A stretch of 47,154 nucleotides of DNA from Clostridiales bacterium (GTDB lineage Bacteria; Bacillota; Clostridia; Lachnospirales; WQUN01): NCBI GenBank assembly GCA_031263155.1, contig JAISGK010000076.1:1-47154 (forward strand), in the 5' to 3' direction. Each line of letters begins with the position of its first letter. The stretch's first letter is position 1. The notes beneath the pieces are model-generated. The model made no database searches and was not told the origin of the DNA. It saw nothing but the letters and a program-made list of their open reading frames with translations. A program made the position numbers and the translations under genes. Below, piece by piece: positions 1-7,827 of the stretch.

Positions 1-125
1 CCTCTAACGTGCATTTTCACAATGTGTCGTAGGGGCGCAGTGCGCTCGCCTTTTTGGAAACTTTTTATACCTCGCCGATATCGGGTAACCGGGCGGCGGC
101 GGGTTGAGGCCGGGCGCGCACTGCG
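1..125. repeat. MITE-like palindromic repeat, copy 1 (truncated)
   Basis: This stretch matches the left part of the repeats at 7631 and 13491. It has the end sequence CTCTAACGTGCATTTTCAC, then GTAGGGGCGCAGTGCGC, a CTCGCCGATATCGGGTAAC core, and the start of the right arm GGGCGCGCACTGCG ending at 125. The right arm then stops, where the other copies continue into CGCCCCTACG, and sequence belonging to the IS481-type remnant begins. The element therefore appears broken by the insertion. The window start lies at or just inside its left end. Confidence 0.7.
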
Positions 126-137
126 TACAGACCGCCC

Positions 138-174
138 AGATAGTTAACAGATTGTTCGGGGAGATAGTTTACAG
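138..174. repeat. Direct repeat at the presumed left end of the IS481-type remnant
   Basis: AGATAGTTAACAG (138-150) and AGATAGTTTACAG (162-174) are two 13-bp units differing at one base, with starts 24 bp apart, directly upstream of the transposase. Such repeats fit transposase binding sites at an insertion sequence end. No matching right end was found after 1226, so this role is inferred. Confidence 0.4.
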
Positions 175-217
175 TTTTGTTATAATATGGCATAGCAATC
201 GGACAGGAGGAATTGCT

Positions 218-1226
218 ATGCCGCTGGAGGTAAAAACTATGAAACAGCTCCGTGAAGAATTTATTGCCGAGGCGTTACCTGGTGAGTTGCCGTTTGCGCG
301 TGTGTGTGCCAATGCTGGGGTTAGCCGGACTTATGGCTACAATCTTCTTGAACGGTACAAGCGGGGAGACAGCATGGATGCCAACTCGCGCAGACCACGC
401 AATTCGCCTCATAAAACGCCGGACAGGGTTGAAAAAACAATTGTTGAAGCCAGGAACAAACACCCTGCGTGGGGAGCGCGCAAACTAAAGCGGTGGTTGG
501 AAACACAAGGCAGCGTCGATATCCCTGCTGTCAGTACCATTACAGAAATCTTAAAGCGAAACGGGCTTATCTCCCCGGAAGCGAGCGCGGCTGCTACTCC
601 GTACATTCGTTATGAGCGTAAACATCTGAACAGTTGCACGCTGATTATAAAGGGCACTTCGGATTGCTCTGCGGAGAGCGCTGTCATCCATTAACGGTTA
701 TTGACGATCATTCACGTTACGGGCTTGGCATATACACGCTTCCCGATGAAAAACATGAAAATGCCAAGATAGCAGAGCCAACCATCCGCAGACCAACGGG
801 AAGGATGAAAGCTTTAACAAAACACTCACACGCGAAGTTATTCGAGGCAATCAAATTATTGATTTAGCGGACGCGCAAAGGCAATTCGACGACTTTCTGC
901 GATGCTATAACACCGAACGACCACATGATGTGCTTAATTTAGGTGTTCCGTCAGATTTTTACGAATGCAGCCCGCGCGAATTTCCGGAGAAGATTCCCCC
1001 ATGCGAGTATGGTGATTTGAAAAAGCGTATCGTAAAGAGTACCGGTTACATGACGATTGACGGCTTCGGCTTTTATCTGAGTGAGGCGTTCGGCGGGTTG
1101 ACTGTCGCCCTTGAAAAAACGGACGAGGGTATCTATAATATCGTGTACAGGGGCTTTGCACTTGCTTCCGTCAATGTTCGTGAACGCGCTTCATCATATC
1201 GTTGCCGCCGTAAACTTGCTTTTTAG
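218..1226 (+). pseudogene. IS481-type transposase remnant, frameshifted and internally deleted
   Basis: A DDE transposase in three reading-frame pieces. Piece one starts at ATG 218 behind AGGAGG (205-210) and encodes an N-terminal helix-turn-helix region (GVSRTYGYNLLERY, then HPAWGARKLKRWL). Near 630 the frame shifts and the catalytic core starts as HADYKGHF and LTVIDDHSRYGLGIY, containing the first catalytic Asp. Near 770-789 a segment is missing, where the second Asp region (TDNG-like) would lie, and the frame changes again. The third piece (789-1226) reads QTNGKDESFNKTL, with the catalytic Glu, then RCYNTERPHDVLN and a C-terminal tail. Loss of the middle of the core means it cannot encode an active enzyme. 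Identity as IS481-like rests on the ADYKGHF and NTERPH motifs recalled from that family. Confidence 0.85.
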
Positions 1227-1262
1227 AATATACGCGCAAATGTTTGTGTCAAAATGCCAGCG

Positions 1263-1291
1263 TTGACAAGTGGAATTTATTGTCCTATAAT
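1263..1291 (+). promoter_or_regulatory. Sigma-A-type promoter of uraA-upp
   Basis: TTGACA at 1263-1268 and TATAAT at 1286-1291 are separated by exactly 17 bp: a consensus housekeeping promoter about 75 bp upstream of the uraA start. Confidence 0.85.
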
Positions 1292-1315
1292 TTTCGCTTA
1301 GAGATTGAATCTTTA

Positions 1316-1331
1316 GCTGCCAAAAGGCAGC
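1316..1331 (+). other. Small hairpin in the uraA leader
   Basis: GCTGCC-AAAA-GGCAGC forms a perfect 6-bp stem with a four-base loop within the leader between the promoter and the uraA start. No run of T follows, so it is not a clear terminator, and no PyrR-binding motif was recognised. It could influence mRNA stability or be incidental. Confidence 0.4.
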
Positions 1332-1363
1332 GGAAGTCAGTTGACAAGGGGGGCAATAATGTT

Positions 1364-2677
1364 ATGAAAAGCATCAAAGCAGAGGATCTTGCGCTTAGCG
1401 TACAACACTTGTTTGCCATGTTTGGCGCGACGATATTAGTACCACTTATTACGGGGCTTAACCCGTCGCTGGCGCTCTTTACCGCCGGTTTGGGAACACT
1501 GATTTTCCATATTGTGACAAAAATGAAGGTTCCCGTTTTCCTGGGTTCGTCATTCGCGTTTTTACCCGCCGTGTCCGCTATCGTATTTAGGGACGGCGCA
1601 ATCAGTTCCACCAATATATCCGCTGTGCAGGGCGGTATTATCGCCGCCGGAGCCGTCTATTTTATCTTTGCCGCTTTAGCTTATCTCATTGGCCCACGTA
1701 AAATAAAAAAACTTTTCCCGCCCATCGTCACAGGTCCTGTTATTGTTGTTATAGGCATTACCCTTTCTGCCACGGCTATCAGCGACGCGTTTGGGGGCGG
1801 CGATTTCTCCAACGGTATCGTCTTTGATGGTGGCACGGCCAAAAACGCCCTTATCGCCATCTTTACCATAATTGTCATATCAACTCTCTCTACCCTTGCC
1901 AAAGGATTTTTCAAACTTGTTCCCATCCTCATCGGCATAGTGGCCGGATATATCCTTTGCCTGTTGCTTAGCGCAATCGGCGTCTACTCAATGGATTTCG
2001 CGGCTGTATCCAGCGCTTCATGGATAAATATTCCCTATGTAACTACCGACGCAAATGGTGTGCCGTTCATGTCTTTGCCCACTTTTGAGTTGGGCGTTAT
2101 ACTGTCGGTAGCCCCTGTGGCGGTTGTTACCCTTATGGAACATATAGGGGACATCACAACCAATGGCGCTGTAGTGGGCAAAGACTTTTTTGAATCACCA
2201 GGATTACACAGAACGTTGATAGGAGATGGACTGGCCACGGCTGTAGCCGGCTTTTTTGGCGGGCCACCCAATACCACTTACAGCGAAAACACCGGTGTGC
2301 TGGCGACGACGAAAAACTATAACCCCGCGCTGCTTAGATACACCGCCGTGCTCGCCATGGTGCTGGGGCTATTCGGAAAATTCGGCGCGTTTTTGCAGAC
2401 CATACCTTCTCCTGTTAAGGGCGGCGTGGAGATTGTGCTGTTTGGCATAATAGCCGCTATTGGGGTGCGTACGTTGAGCGAGGCCAAGCTGGATTTTACC
2501 GATTCACGCAACCTGATTATAGTTGCTCTCATACTCGTTTTGGGGCTGGGAATCAATGCGATGGGCAATTTGACTGTCAACATCGGCGATATTTCTCTTT
2601 CCATATCCGGCTTATTTGTCGCTGTGGTTGCGGGTGTGGCAGCAAATATTATTTTACCAGACAGACAAGACTTATAG
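1364..2677 (+). CDS. uraA: Uracil permease (NCS2 family)
   Basis: A 437-residue membrane protein of the nucleobase:cation symporter-2 family, expected to import uracil with protons. The N-terminus ([21 protein letters not shown]) is the conserved first segment of UraA/PyrP proteins, and [11 protein letters not shown] near residue 305 is the family's substrate-site motif after the HIGD segment. About 12-14 hydrophobic segments are visible. The open frame extends upstream to 1244, but ATG 1364 follows an AAGGGGGG ribosome binding site and aligns with known starts. upp begins 28 bp after the stop, and the shared promoter at 1263 points to a uracil uptake and salvage operon. Uracil is the most likely substrate given upp; xanthine is less likely. 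Confidence 0.9.
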   Translation: MKSIKAEDLALSVQHLFAMFGATILVPLITGLNPSLALFTAGLGTLIFHIVTKMKVPVFLGSSFAFLPAVSAIVFRDGAISSTNISAVQGGIIAAGAVYFIFAALAYLIGPRKIKKLFPPIVTGPVIVVIGITLSATAISDAFGGGDFSNGIVFDGGTAKNALIAIFTIIVISTLSTLAKGFFKLVPILIGIVAGYILCLLLSAIGVYSMDFAAVSSASWINIPYVTTDANGVPFMSLPTFELGVILSVAPVAVVTLMEHIGDITTNGAVVGKDFFESPGLHRTLIGDGLATAVAGFFGGPPNTTYSENTGVLATTKNYNPALLRYTAVLAMVLGLFGKFGAFLQTIPSPVKGGVEIVLFGIIAAIGVRTLSEAKLDFTDSRNLIIVALILVLGLGINAMGNLTVNIGDISLSISGLFVAVVAGVAANIILPDRQDL

Positions 2678-2705
2678 CCGAGATATTCGGGAAAGGATCA
2701 TAATT

Positions 2706-3326
2706 ATGGAGGAAATGACGCATCCGCTAATACAGCACAAAATAACTATACTGCGCGACAAGCGCACAGGACCGAAGCAATTTAGAGAACTGGTAAATGA
2801 GATATCGATGCTAATGTGCTACGAAGTTTTGCGAGAGCTGCCAACAGAGCTGGTAGATATTGACACGCCTCTCACAAGAACCAAGTCGCATTATCTCTCT
2901 GGCAAAAAATTGGCCATAGTGCCCATATTGCGCGCTGGGCTGGGCATGTTGGACGGCATACTTAGCCTTGTGCCATCCGCTAAAATAGGACACATAGGTT
3001 TGTACCGCGATCACGAAACCCTTGAGCCACACGACTACTACAGTAAATTGCCTGACAATATCAATGAGCGCCTTGCGATAATATTGGATCCGATGCTGGC
3101 GACCGGTGGTTCGGCTGTTGTCGCCACCAACTTTATTAAGCGGAGCGGATGCAAAAATATACGGTTTATGTCCATCATTGCCGCGCCAGAAGGGATCAAG
3201 CGCATGGCCGAGGTTCATCCCGATGTAAAAATTTACTGCGGGCACCTGGATCAAAGGCTTAACGCCCAGGGCTATATCTTGCCCGGCTTGGGTGACGCGG
3301 GCGACAGATTGTTTGGAACCAAGTAA
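2706..3326 (+). CDS. upp: Uracil phosphoribosyltransferase
   Basis: 206 residues, the usual Upp length. It converts uracil and PRPP to UMP in the cytoplasm. Family features are HPLIQHK at the N-terminus, [19 protein letters not shown], the PRPP-binding loop [10 protein letters not shown] around residue 128, and the C-terminus [18 protein letters not shown]. The start ATG 2706 sits 8-9 bases after AAAGGA; a second ATG nine bases downstream has GGAGG too close to it. It directly follows uraA, so transport and salvage are coupled. Confidence 0.95.
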   Translation: MEEMTHPLIQHKITILRDKRTGPKQFRELVNEISMLMCYEVLRELPTELVDIDTPLTRTKSHYLSGKKLAIVPILRAGLGMLDGILSLVPSAKIGHIGLYRDHETLEPHDYYSKLPDNINERLAIILDPMLATGGSAVVATNFIKRSGCKNIRFMSIIAAPEGIKRMAEVHPDVKIYCGHLDQRLNAQGYILPGLGDAGDRLFGTK

Positions 3327-3365
3327 ACATCTTAACGCGGGCGTGACATCATAATCGCTTGCGCC

Positions 3366-5723
3366 CTACTCCAGCTCCACTAATGTCACGCCATCGCCGC
3401 CCTCACCATACTGACCCAATCGGTATGATTTTACATGAGGGTGTTTTTTTACCATACTTTGAATAGCGGCGCGCAGCACGCCCGTCCCTTTGCCGTGTAT
3501 CAAGGTCACCTGCGGCAGGCTGGACAAAAACGCCGCGTCCAAATATTTGTCCGCCTTATCCACGCCTTCATCCATCGTTAATCCGCGCAGATCACAGCTA
3601 GGGGTTATACTTTGCTGCGCCGACGCTTTTGCGGATCGGGCAAAGGTTGTTGGTGTGGGTCTGTTTTTCTCTCTGGTTTCGTCCAGCGAGAGATTTTTAA
3701 TGTTAACCTTCACACGCATGGCGCCCGCCATCACCATAACGTCGCCTGACGCATCCGGGCCGCTTATGACCGAGCCGCTCTGATTAAGCGTGTGTATATA
3801 CACGCGGTCCCCATTTTTAAGTTGTTTGGGTAGTGGCCTTAGGTCGCGTTCCTCTTCTGTATCGTCCATGGCCACAGCCTTGTCTCTTAACTGCTTGCGC
3901 GACGCTTCCGCTTCTTTCAGCTGGTTATCGCGCAAGCTTTTTTGATACTCTTTAAGCAGGCGATCCGCCTCGTTTTTTGCCTCAAGGGTCAGTCTGCGCG
4001 CCTCGTCCTTTGCCAAGGCCAAAATCTTCTCGCTGCTTTCTTCCAGTTTTTGCTTTCGGGTTTCAAACTCTTTTTTCAGCCGCTCCGCCTCATGACGAAA
4101 ACCCTCAGCGCGTGCTTGCTCCGCTTCGGCAGCCTTCCTGCTTATCTCCAAATCGGCTATGACATCTTCAAAACGCGCGTTCTCTTGCGAAACAATTTGC
4201 CTGGCCGCCGTGATAATCTTGTCGCTTAGTCCTAATTTTTGCGAAATGGCGAACGCGTTCGACTTGCCGGGTATCCCGATTAGCAGCCGGTAGGTGGGGC
4301 GCAGCGTAGCGACGTCGAACTCACACGAAGCGTTCTCGACGCCGTCTTTAGACAACGCGTACACTTTAAGCTCACTGTAATGGGTTGTTACCACCGCGCG
4401 AATCTTCTTTTCATGCAAATAGTCCAATATGGCCGACGCCAGCGCCGCGCCCTCTGTCGGGTCTGTGCCCGCTCCCAACTCGTCCAGCAGAACCAATGAC
4501 CCTTGATGCGCAACAGACAGTATGGAAACTATATTTTTCATATGAGATGAAAAGGTTGAAAGGCTTTGCTCTATGCTCTGCTCGTCGCCGATATCGGCAT
4601 ACACCTCAAACACCGAAAGCTCTGAATTATCCGCCGCCGGTATATGCAACCCCGCTTGTCCCATAAGGCAAAGCAGCCCAATAGTCTTTAGCGCGACCGT
4701 CTTGCCGCCCGTATTGGGCCCCGTTATTACCAAGATACGAAACGCGTCGCCCAGCCATGCGTCCATCGCCACGACAGTGTCGGGGTTAAGCAAGGGATGC
4801 CGCGCCTTTTTTATATTTATACGCCCGTTGGGATTGTATACCGGCCTTACCGCCTTCATAGACAATGCCAATTCGCCTTTCGCGAAAGCAAAATCCAGGC
4901 TCGCCAGCATTTTTATATTGTCCAGCAATGGCTCCGCTTCATCGGCCACCATGTCTGTTAGGGTTCTCAATATTTTGTCTATCTCGTCCCTTTCGCTGGC
5001 GCGCAGTTCTTTTATCTTATTGTTTAGCGTTACGACGCTCATTGGCTCGATAAAAACGGTAGACCCGGAAGAACTTTGGTCGTGTACCATTCCCGAAAAA
5101 CTTGCGCGGTACTCCTGTTTTATCGGCACACAGTATCTATCGTTTCGTATTGTCACAACCGCGTCTTGCAGCATATTTTTGTAAGCGCCCGAATGTATAA
5201 TGCTGTTGAGGGCCTCACGCACGCGGTTATTAGCCACGCCAATATTCTTGCGCACAAGCGCCAACGCGGCGCTCGCGTCGTCCGCCATTTCATTCTCGTT
5301 TACAATACAACGGTTCAGTTCTTTCTCAAGGCCAGCGGGAACGGTAATCATATCGAACATGGCGTCCAAAATGGGGTATGTCGAGGCATCCGAGCTGCCA
5401 AATTTTTCATTATGGTAGTTTCCAATTTTTTTGCATACATAGCAAAAATCAGCCGCGCGCATTAATTCCGGCATGGATAAAACGCCGCCCGCCTTCGCGC
5501 GTTTCAGGCTTTCGGTTATATCCGCGCAGCCGCCCAGGGGCAGTGATCCCTTTCTCAATATGAGAGACACCGCCTCCGCCGTTTCATCCTGAGCGCGGTT
5601 AATATCGAAAATATCGTCCATGGGAGCGATAGCGCCCGCCAGCCCCTTACCCATCACCGAAATTGCCTTATCGGCCAGTTTTGCCGTTATCTTGTCAAAC
5701 TCCAGCACTTTTACCGACTTCAT
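3366..5723 (-). CDS. mutS2: Endonuclease MutS2 / ribosome rescue factor
   Basis: 785 residues, full length for MutS2. The core and lever regions (about 1-300) precede an ATPase with Walker A GPNTGGKT (about residue 334), Walker B LVLLDELGAGTDPTEG and the switch THYSELK. A long charged coiled-coil clamp (about 510-620) follows, then a KOW-like strand region (NGDRVYIHTLNQSGSV) and a C-terminal Smr domain with LRGLTMDEG and the HGKGTG nuclease motif. MutS2 is reported to suppress recombination and, in Bacillus, to act on collided ribosomes. The start has GGGTGA upstream. It is convergent with upp (39-bp gap) and divergent from the ABC exporter. All key motifs are intact. Confidence 0.95.
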   Translation of the reverse strand: MKSVKVLEFDKITAKLADKAISVMGKGLAGAIAPMDDIFDINRAQDETAEAVSLILRKGSLPLGGCADITESLKRAKAGGVLSMPELMRAADFCYVCKKIGNYHNEKFGSSDASTYPILDAMFDMITVPAGLEKELNRCIVNENEMADDASAALALVRKNIGVANNRVREALNSIIHSGAYKNMLQDAVVTIRNDRYCVPIKQEYRASFSGMVHDQSSSGSTVFIEPMSVVTLNNKIKELRASERDEIDKILRTLTDMVADEAEPLLDNIKMLASLDFAFAKGELALSMKAVRPVYNPNGRINIKKARHPLLNPDTVVAMDAWLGDAFRILVITGPNTGGKTVALKTIGLLCLMGQAGLHIPAADNSELSVFEVYADIGDEQSIEQSLSTFSSHMKNIVSILSVAHQGSLVLLDELGAGTDPTEGAALASAILDYLHEKKIRAVVTTHYSELKVYALSKDGVENASCEFDVATLRPTYRLLIGIPGKSNAFAISQKLGLSDKIITAARQIVSQENARFEDVIADLEISRKAAEAEQARAEGFRHEAERLKKEFETRKQKLEESSEKILALAKDEARRLTLEAKNEADRLLKEYQKSLRDNQLKEAEASRKQLRDKAVAMDDTEEERDLRPLPKQLKNGDRVYIHTLNQSGSVISGPDASGDVMVMAGAMRVKVNIKNLSLDETREKNRPTPTTFARSAKASAQQSITPSCDLRGLTMDEGVDKADKYLDAAFLSSLPQVTLIHGKGTGVLRAAIQSMVKKHPHVKSYRLGQYGEGGDGVTLVELE

Positions 5724-5739
5724 TTAATCACCCGAAAAC

Positions 5740-5767
5740 ATTATAACACGTCTCGCGCCTATATCAA
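5740..5767 (-). promoter_or_regulatory. Promoter of mutS2
   Basis: On the minus strand TTGATA (5767-5762) and TATAAT (5745-5740) are spaced 16 bp, with the -10 box about 17 bp before the mutS2 start. It faces away from the promoter at 5800 and touches the AACGTKTT repeat. Confidence 0.7.
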
Positions 5768-5791
5768 CGTTTTAACGTGTTAACGTTTTAA
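5766..5791. promoter_or_regulatory. Tandem 8-bp repeat between divergent promoters, possible operator
   Basis: Three head-to-tail units, AACGTTTT (5766-5773), AACGTGTT (5774-5781) and AACGTTTT (5782-5789), followed by AA. They fill the space between the -35 boxes of the mutS2 promoter and the ABC exporter promoter, overlapping the former by two bases. The position suits a regulator controlling one or both directions, but no regulator gene is adjacent. Confidence 0.45.
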
Positions 5792-5799
5792 ACACGCGT

Positions 5800-5828
5800 T
5801 TGATATTAACTCTCAAATGCTGTATAAT
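5800..5828 (+). promoter_or_regulatory. Promoter of the ABC exporter operon
   Basis: TTGATA (5800-5805) and TATAAT (5823-5828) with a 17-bp spacer. Predicted transcription starts near 5835, so the transcript would open with the palindrome at 5842. Confidence 0.75.
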
Positions 5829-5841
5829 TAATAAAGCGTCA

Positions 5842-5875
5842 GAGCGGGATCTTCCCGCGCGGGAAGATCCTGCTC
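5842..5875 (+). promoter_or_regulatory. 34-bp near-perfect palindrome in the ABC exporter leader
   Basis: Two 17-base arms meet without a spacer around CCCGCGCGGG, with one G/T-type mismatch. It lies about 14 bp after the -10 box and 30 bp before the start codon. It could be a repressor operator (DNA level) or a stable 5' RNA hairpin. No T-run follows, so simple termination is unlikely. Confidence 0.55.
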
Positions 5876-5904
5876 ACGTGTTAAAGGCGGGGGAGGGGGG
5901 AATT

Positions 5905-7614
5905 ATGAAAACAATATTTAAATATATTCGCCCCAAACTGGCGAGTATGAGCGCGCAAATGTTTATTAAATTTTTGGGTACTGTTGTGGAATTGCTGTTG
6001 CCATGGATGTTGTCTGTCATTTTGGATGAAATCGTACCAGCAGGAAAAAGGGATATGATATGGCTGTGGGGGGCTTTGATGGCGCTATGTTCTGTAATCG
6101 CGCTGGCCGCCAACGCCATTGCGAATAGCTGGGCGTGTTCTATCTCTAAAGATATAATAATTAACGTGCGCCACGATCTTTTTGTGCGCATAACCGGTCT
6201 AAGCGCGCGTCAAGAGGATTATTTTACCACCCCCTCTCTTATATCACGCCTTTCATCTGACACTTACAACCTTCATCAAATGATAGACCGTATGCAGCGG
6301 CTGGGCGTTCGCGCCCCCATATTAATGTTGGGGGGCATTGTGATAACCTTTAATCTGGAGCCGGTGCTTACTGCGGTATTGTTTTCTACTTTGCCGCTGC
6401 TTGCAATCGTTATCGTCTTGGTGTCCCGGTTCGGCGTTAAGATGTACATGCAGGCCCAGGCGCTGCTTGACGCGCTGGTACACAGCGCGCAGGAGGGAAT
6501 GGCCGGCATACGGGTTATACAGGCTCTTTCCAAAACTGACTACGAAGTGAACAAATTCGATAAGGCCAACCGCGAGGTTATCCAAAAAGAGATTAAGACC
6601 GAAACATTGATGAACATTACCAACCCAACCATAAGTTTTTTGCTTAACGCGGGTTTAACCGCAGTAATTGTGGCTGGAGCGTTTCGCGTTAACGATGGTG
6701 TTACCAAGCCAGGCATGATAATAGCGTTTCTTAGCTATTTTACGATAATTCTTAACGCGCTTATGATGGTGACGCGCTTGTTCATCATGTACAGTCGCGG
6801 CGCGGCGAGCGCCAACCGCATTGCCGAAGTCCTTGACAGCTCCATCGAGATGGAGGCGCAGCCAATCGAAGCTGGCGATTCCATAAACAGGGACGATGTA
6901 CATATCAGATTTGAGAACGTAACTTTCTCATACAATAAAGTGCGCAATAATCTCACCAACATCAATTTCTCGCTTAAACGAGGGGAGACACTGGGCGTTA
7001 TAGGGCCTACAGGCAGCGGCAAAAGCACCCTGCTTAACCTTGTGCTAAGGTTTTATGATCCCGATTCAGGGTGCGTATATATAAACGGTCGAAACATTAA
7101 GAATATACCGCACGGGTTGCTGCACAATATGTTCGGCGTAGTGTTTCAAAGCGATTTTTTGTTTGCGGGCGAAATAAGCGAAAATATAGGCTTTGGGCGC
7201 GAGCTTGGTGAAAATAAGCTGGCCGACGCGGCCAACATAGCACAGGCAGACTTTGTGTTTGACAGCAAGGATGGATTTGCCGCGCAAATAGCCAGCAAAG
7301 GCTCCAACATAAGCGGCGGGCAAAAGCAGCGCCTTTTGCTGGCGCGCGCGCTTGCGGCTGCGCCGGAGATCATTCTGCTGGACGACAGCAGCAGCGCGTT
7401 GGATTATAAAACAGACGCGAAAATTAGAGAACAACTGGCAAAACGCTTTACCACATCTACAAAGATTATTATCGCGCAGCGCATAAGCGCCATAAGAGAC
7501 GCGGATCATATAATTGTGCTTGAAGACGGCTGCGTCATAGGCGGCGGAAGGCACGACGAACTTATAGAAAGCTGCGAGAGCTACCGCGATATAGCAAAGA
7601 TTCAAATGGGATAA
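5905..7614 (+). CDS. ABC exporter half-transporter, degenerate-site subunit (BmrC/TM287-like)
   Basis: 569 residues: an ABC exporter membrane domain with six predicted helices (about 1-310), then the ATPase. Walker A is GPTGSGKS (about 368) and the signature ISGGQKQR is canonical. At the Walker B the sequence is LLDDSS with Asp at 494 where the catalytic Glu normally sits, and the switch His is Gln 525 (AQRISA). These two replacements are typical of the first subunit of heterodimeric exporters such as BmrC or TM287, whose own ATP site is nearly inactive. ATG 5905 follows GGGAGGGGGG; the frame is open further upstream. The partner is the next gene, beyond the repeat at 7631. The substrate is unknown; multidrug or lipid export is the family norm. 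Confidence 0.9.
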   Translation: MKTIFKYIRPKLASMSAQMFIKFLGTVVELLLPWMLSVILDEIVPAGKRDMIWLWGALMALCSVIALAANAIANSWACSISKDIIINVRHDLFVRITGLSARQEDYFTTPSLISRLSSDTYNLHQMIDRMQRLGVRAPILMLGGIVITFNLEPVLTAVLFSTLPLLAIVIVLVSRFGVKMYMQAQALLDALVHSAQEGMAGIRVIQALSKTDYEVNKFDKANREVIQKEIKTETLMNITNPTISFLLNAGLTAVIVAGAFRVNDGVTKPGMIIAFLSYFTIILNALMMVTRLFIMYSRGAASANRIAEVLDSSIEMEAQPIEAGDSINRDDVHIRFENVTFSYNKVRNNLTNINFSLKRGETLGVIGPTGSGKSTLLNLVLRFYDPDSGCVYINGRNIKNIPHGLLHNMFGVVFQSDFLFAGEISENIGFGRELGENKLADAANIAQADFVFDSKDGFAAQIASKGSNISGGQKQRLLLARALAAAPEIILLDDSSSALDYKTDAKIREQLAKRFTTSTKIIIAQRISAIRDADHIIVLEDGCVIGGGRHDELIESCESYRDIAKIQMG

Positions 7615-7630
7615 GAGCGCAGGTTAATAT

Positions 7631-7800
7631 ACTCTAAACGTGCGTTTTCACAAAAGGATTTTGATCTCGTAGGGGCGCGCAGTGCGCGCCCGTGAGCCTT
7701 TCCAAGCCTCGCCGATACCGGGTAACAGGGGGGCGCGCACTGCGCGCCCCTACGAAATCATACGCACTGACCGTTGTGCATCATCCATATCAAATTTAGA
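7631..7800. repeat. MITE-like palindromic repeat, copy 2
   Basis: It begins with ACTCTAAACGTGCGTTTTC, matching the left end of copy 3, carries the arm CGTAGGGGCGCGCAGTGCGC and the inverted arm GGGCGCGCACTGCGCGCC, and ends with CATATCAAATTTAGAAG. The terminal inverted repeat expected at the right end is not recognisable, so this copy looks old or right-end damaged. It occupies almost the whole 213-bp gap between the two exporter subunit genes. Confidence 0.75.
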
Positions 7801-7827
7801 AGATTCATCCCAGGGGGGGAATAACAC

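Noticed and set aside
930-1226. Separate 98-residue gene
   Set aside because: It continues in frame from 789 (QTNGKDESFNKTL) and is the C-terminal part of the broken transposase.
1298-1363. PyrR attenuator or purine riboswitch in front of uraA
   Set aside because: Only one 6-bp hairpin is present; no PyrR-binding motif, no terminator/antiterminator pair and no riboswitch core were visible.
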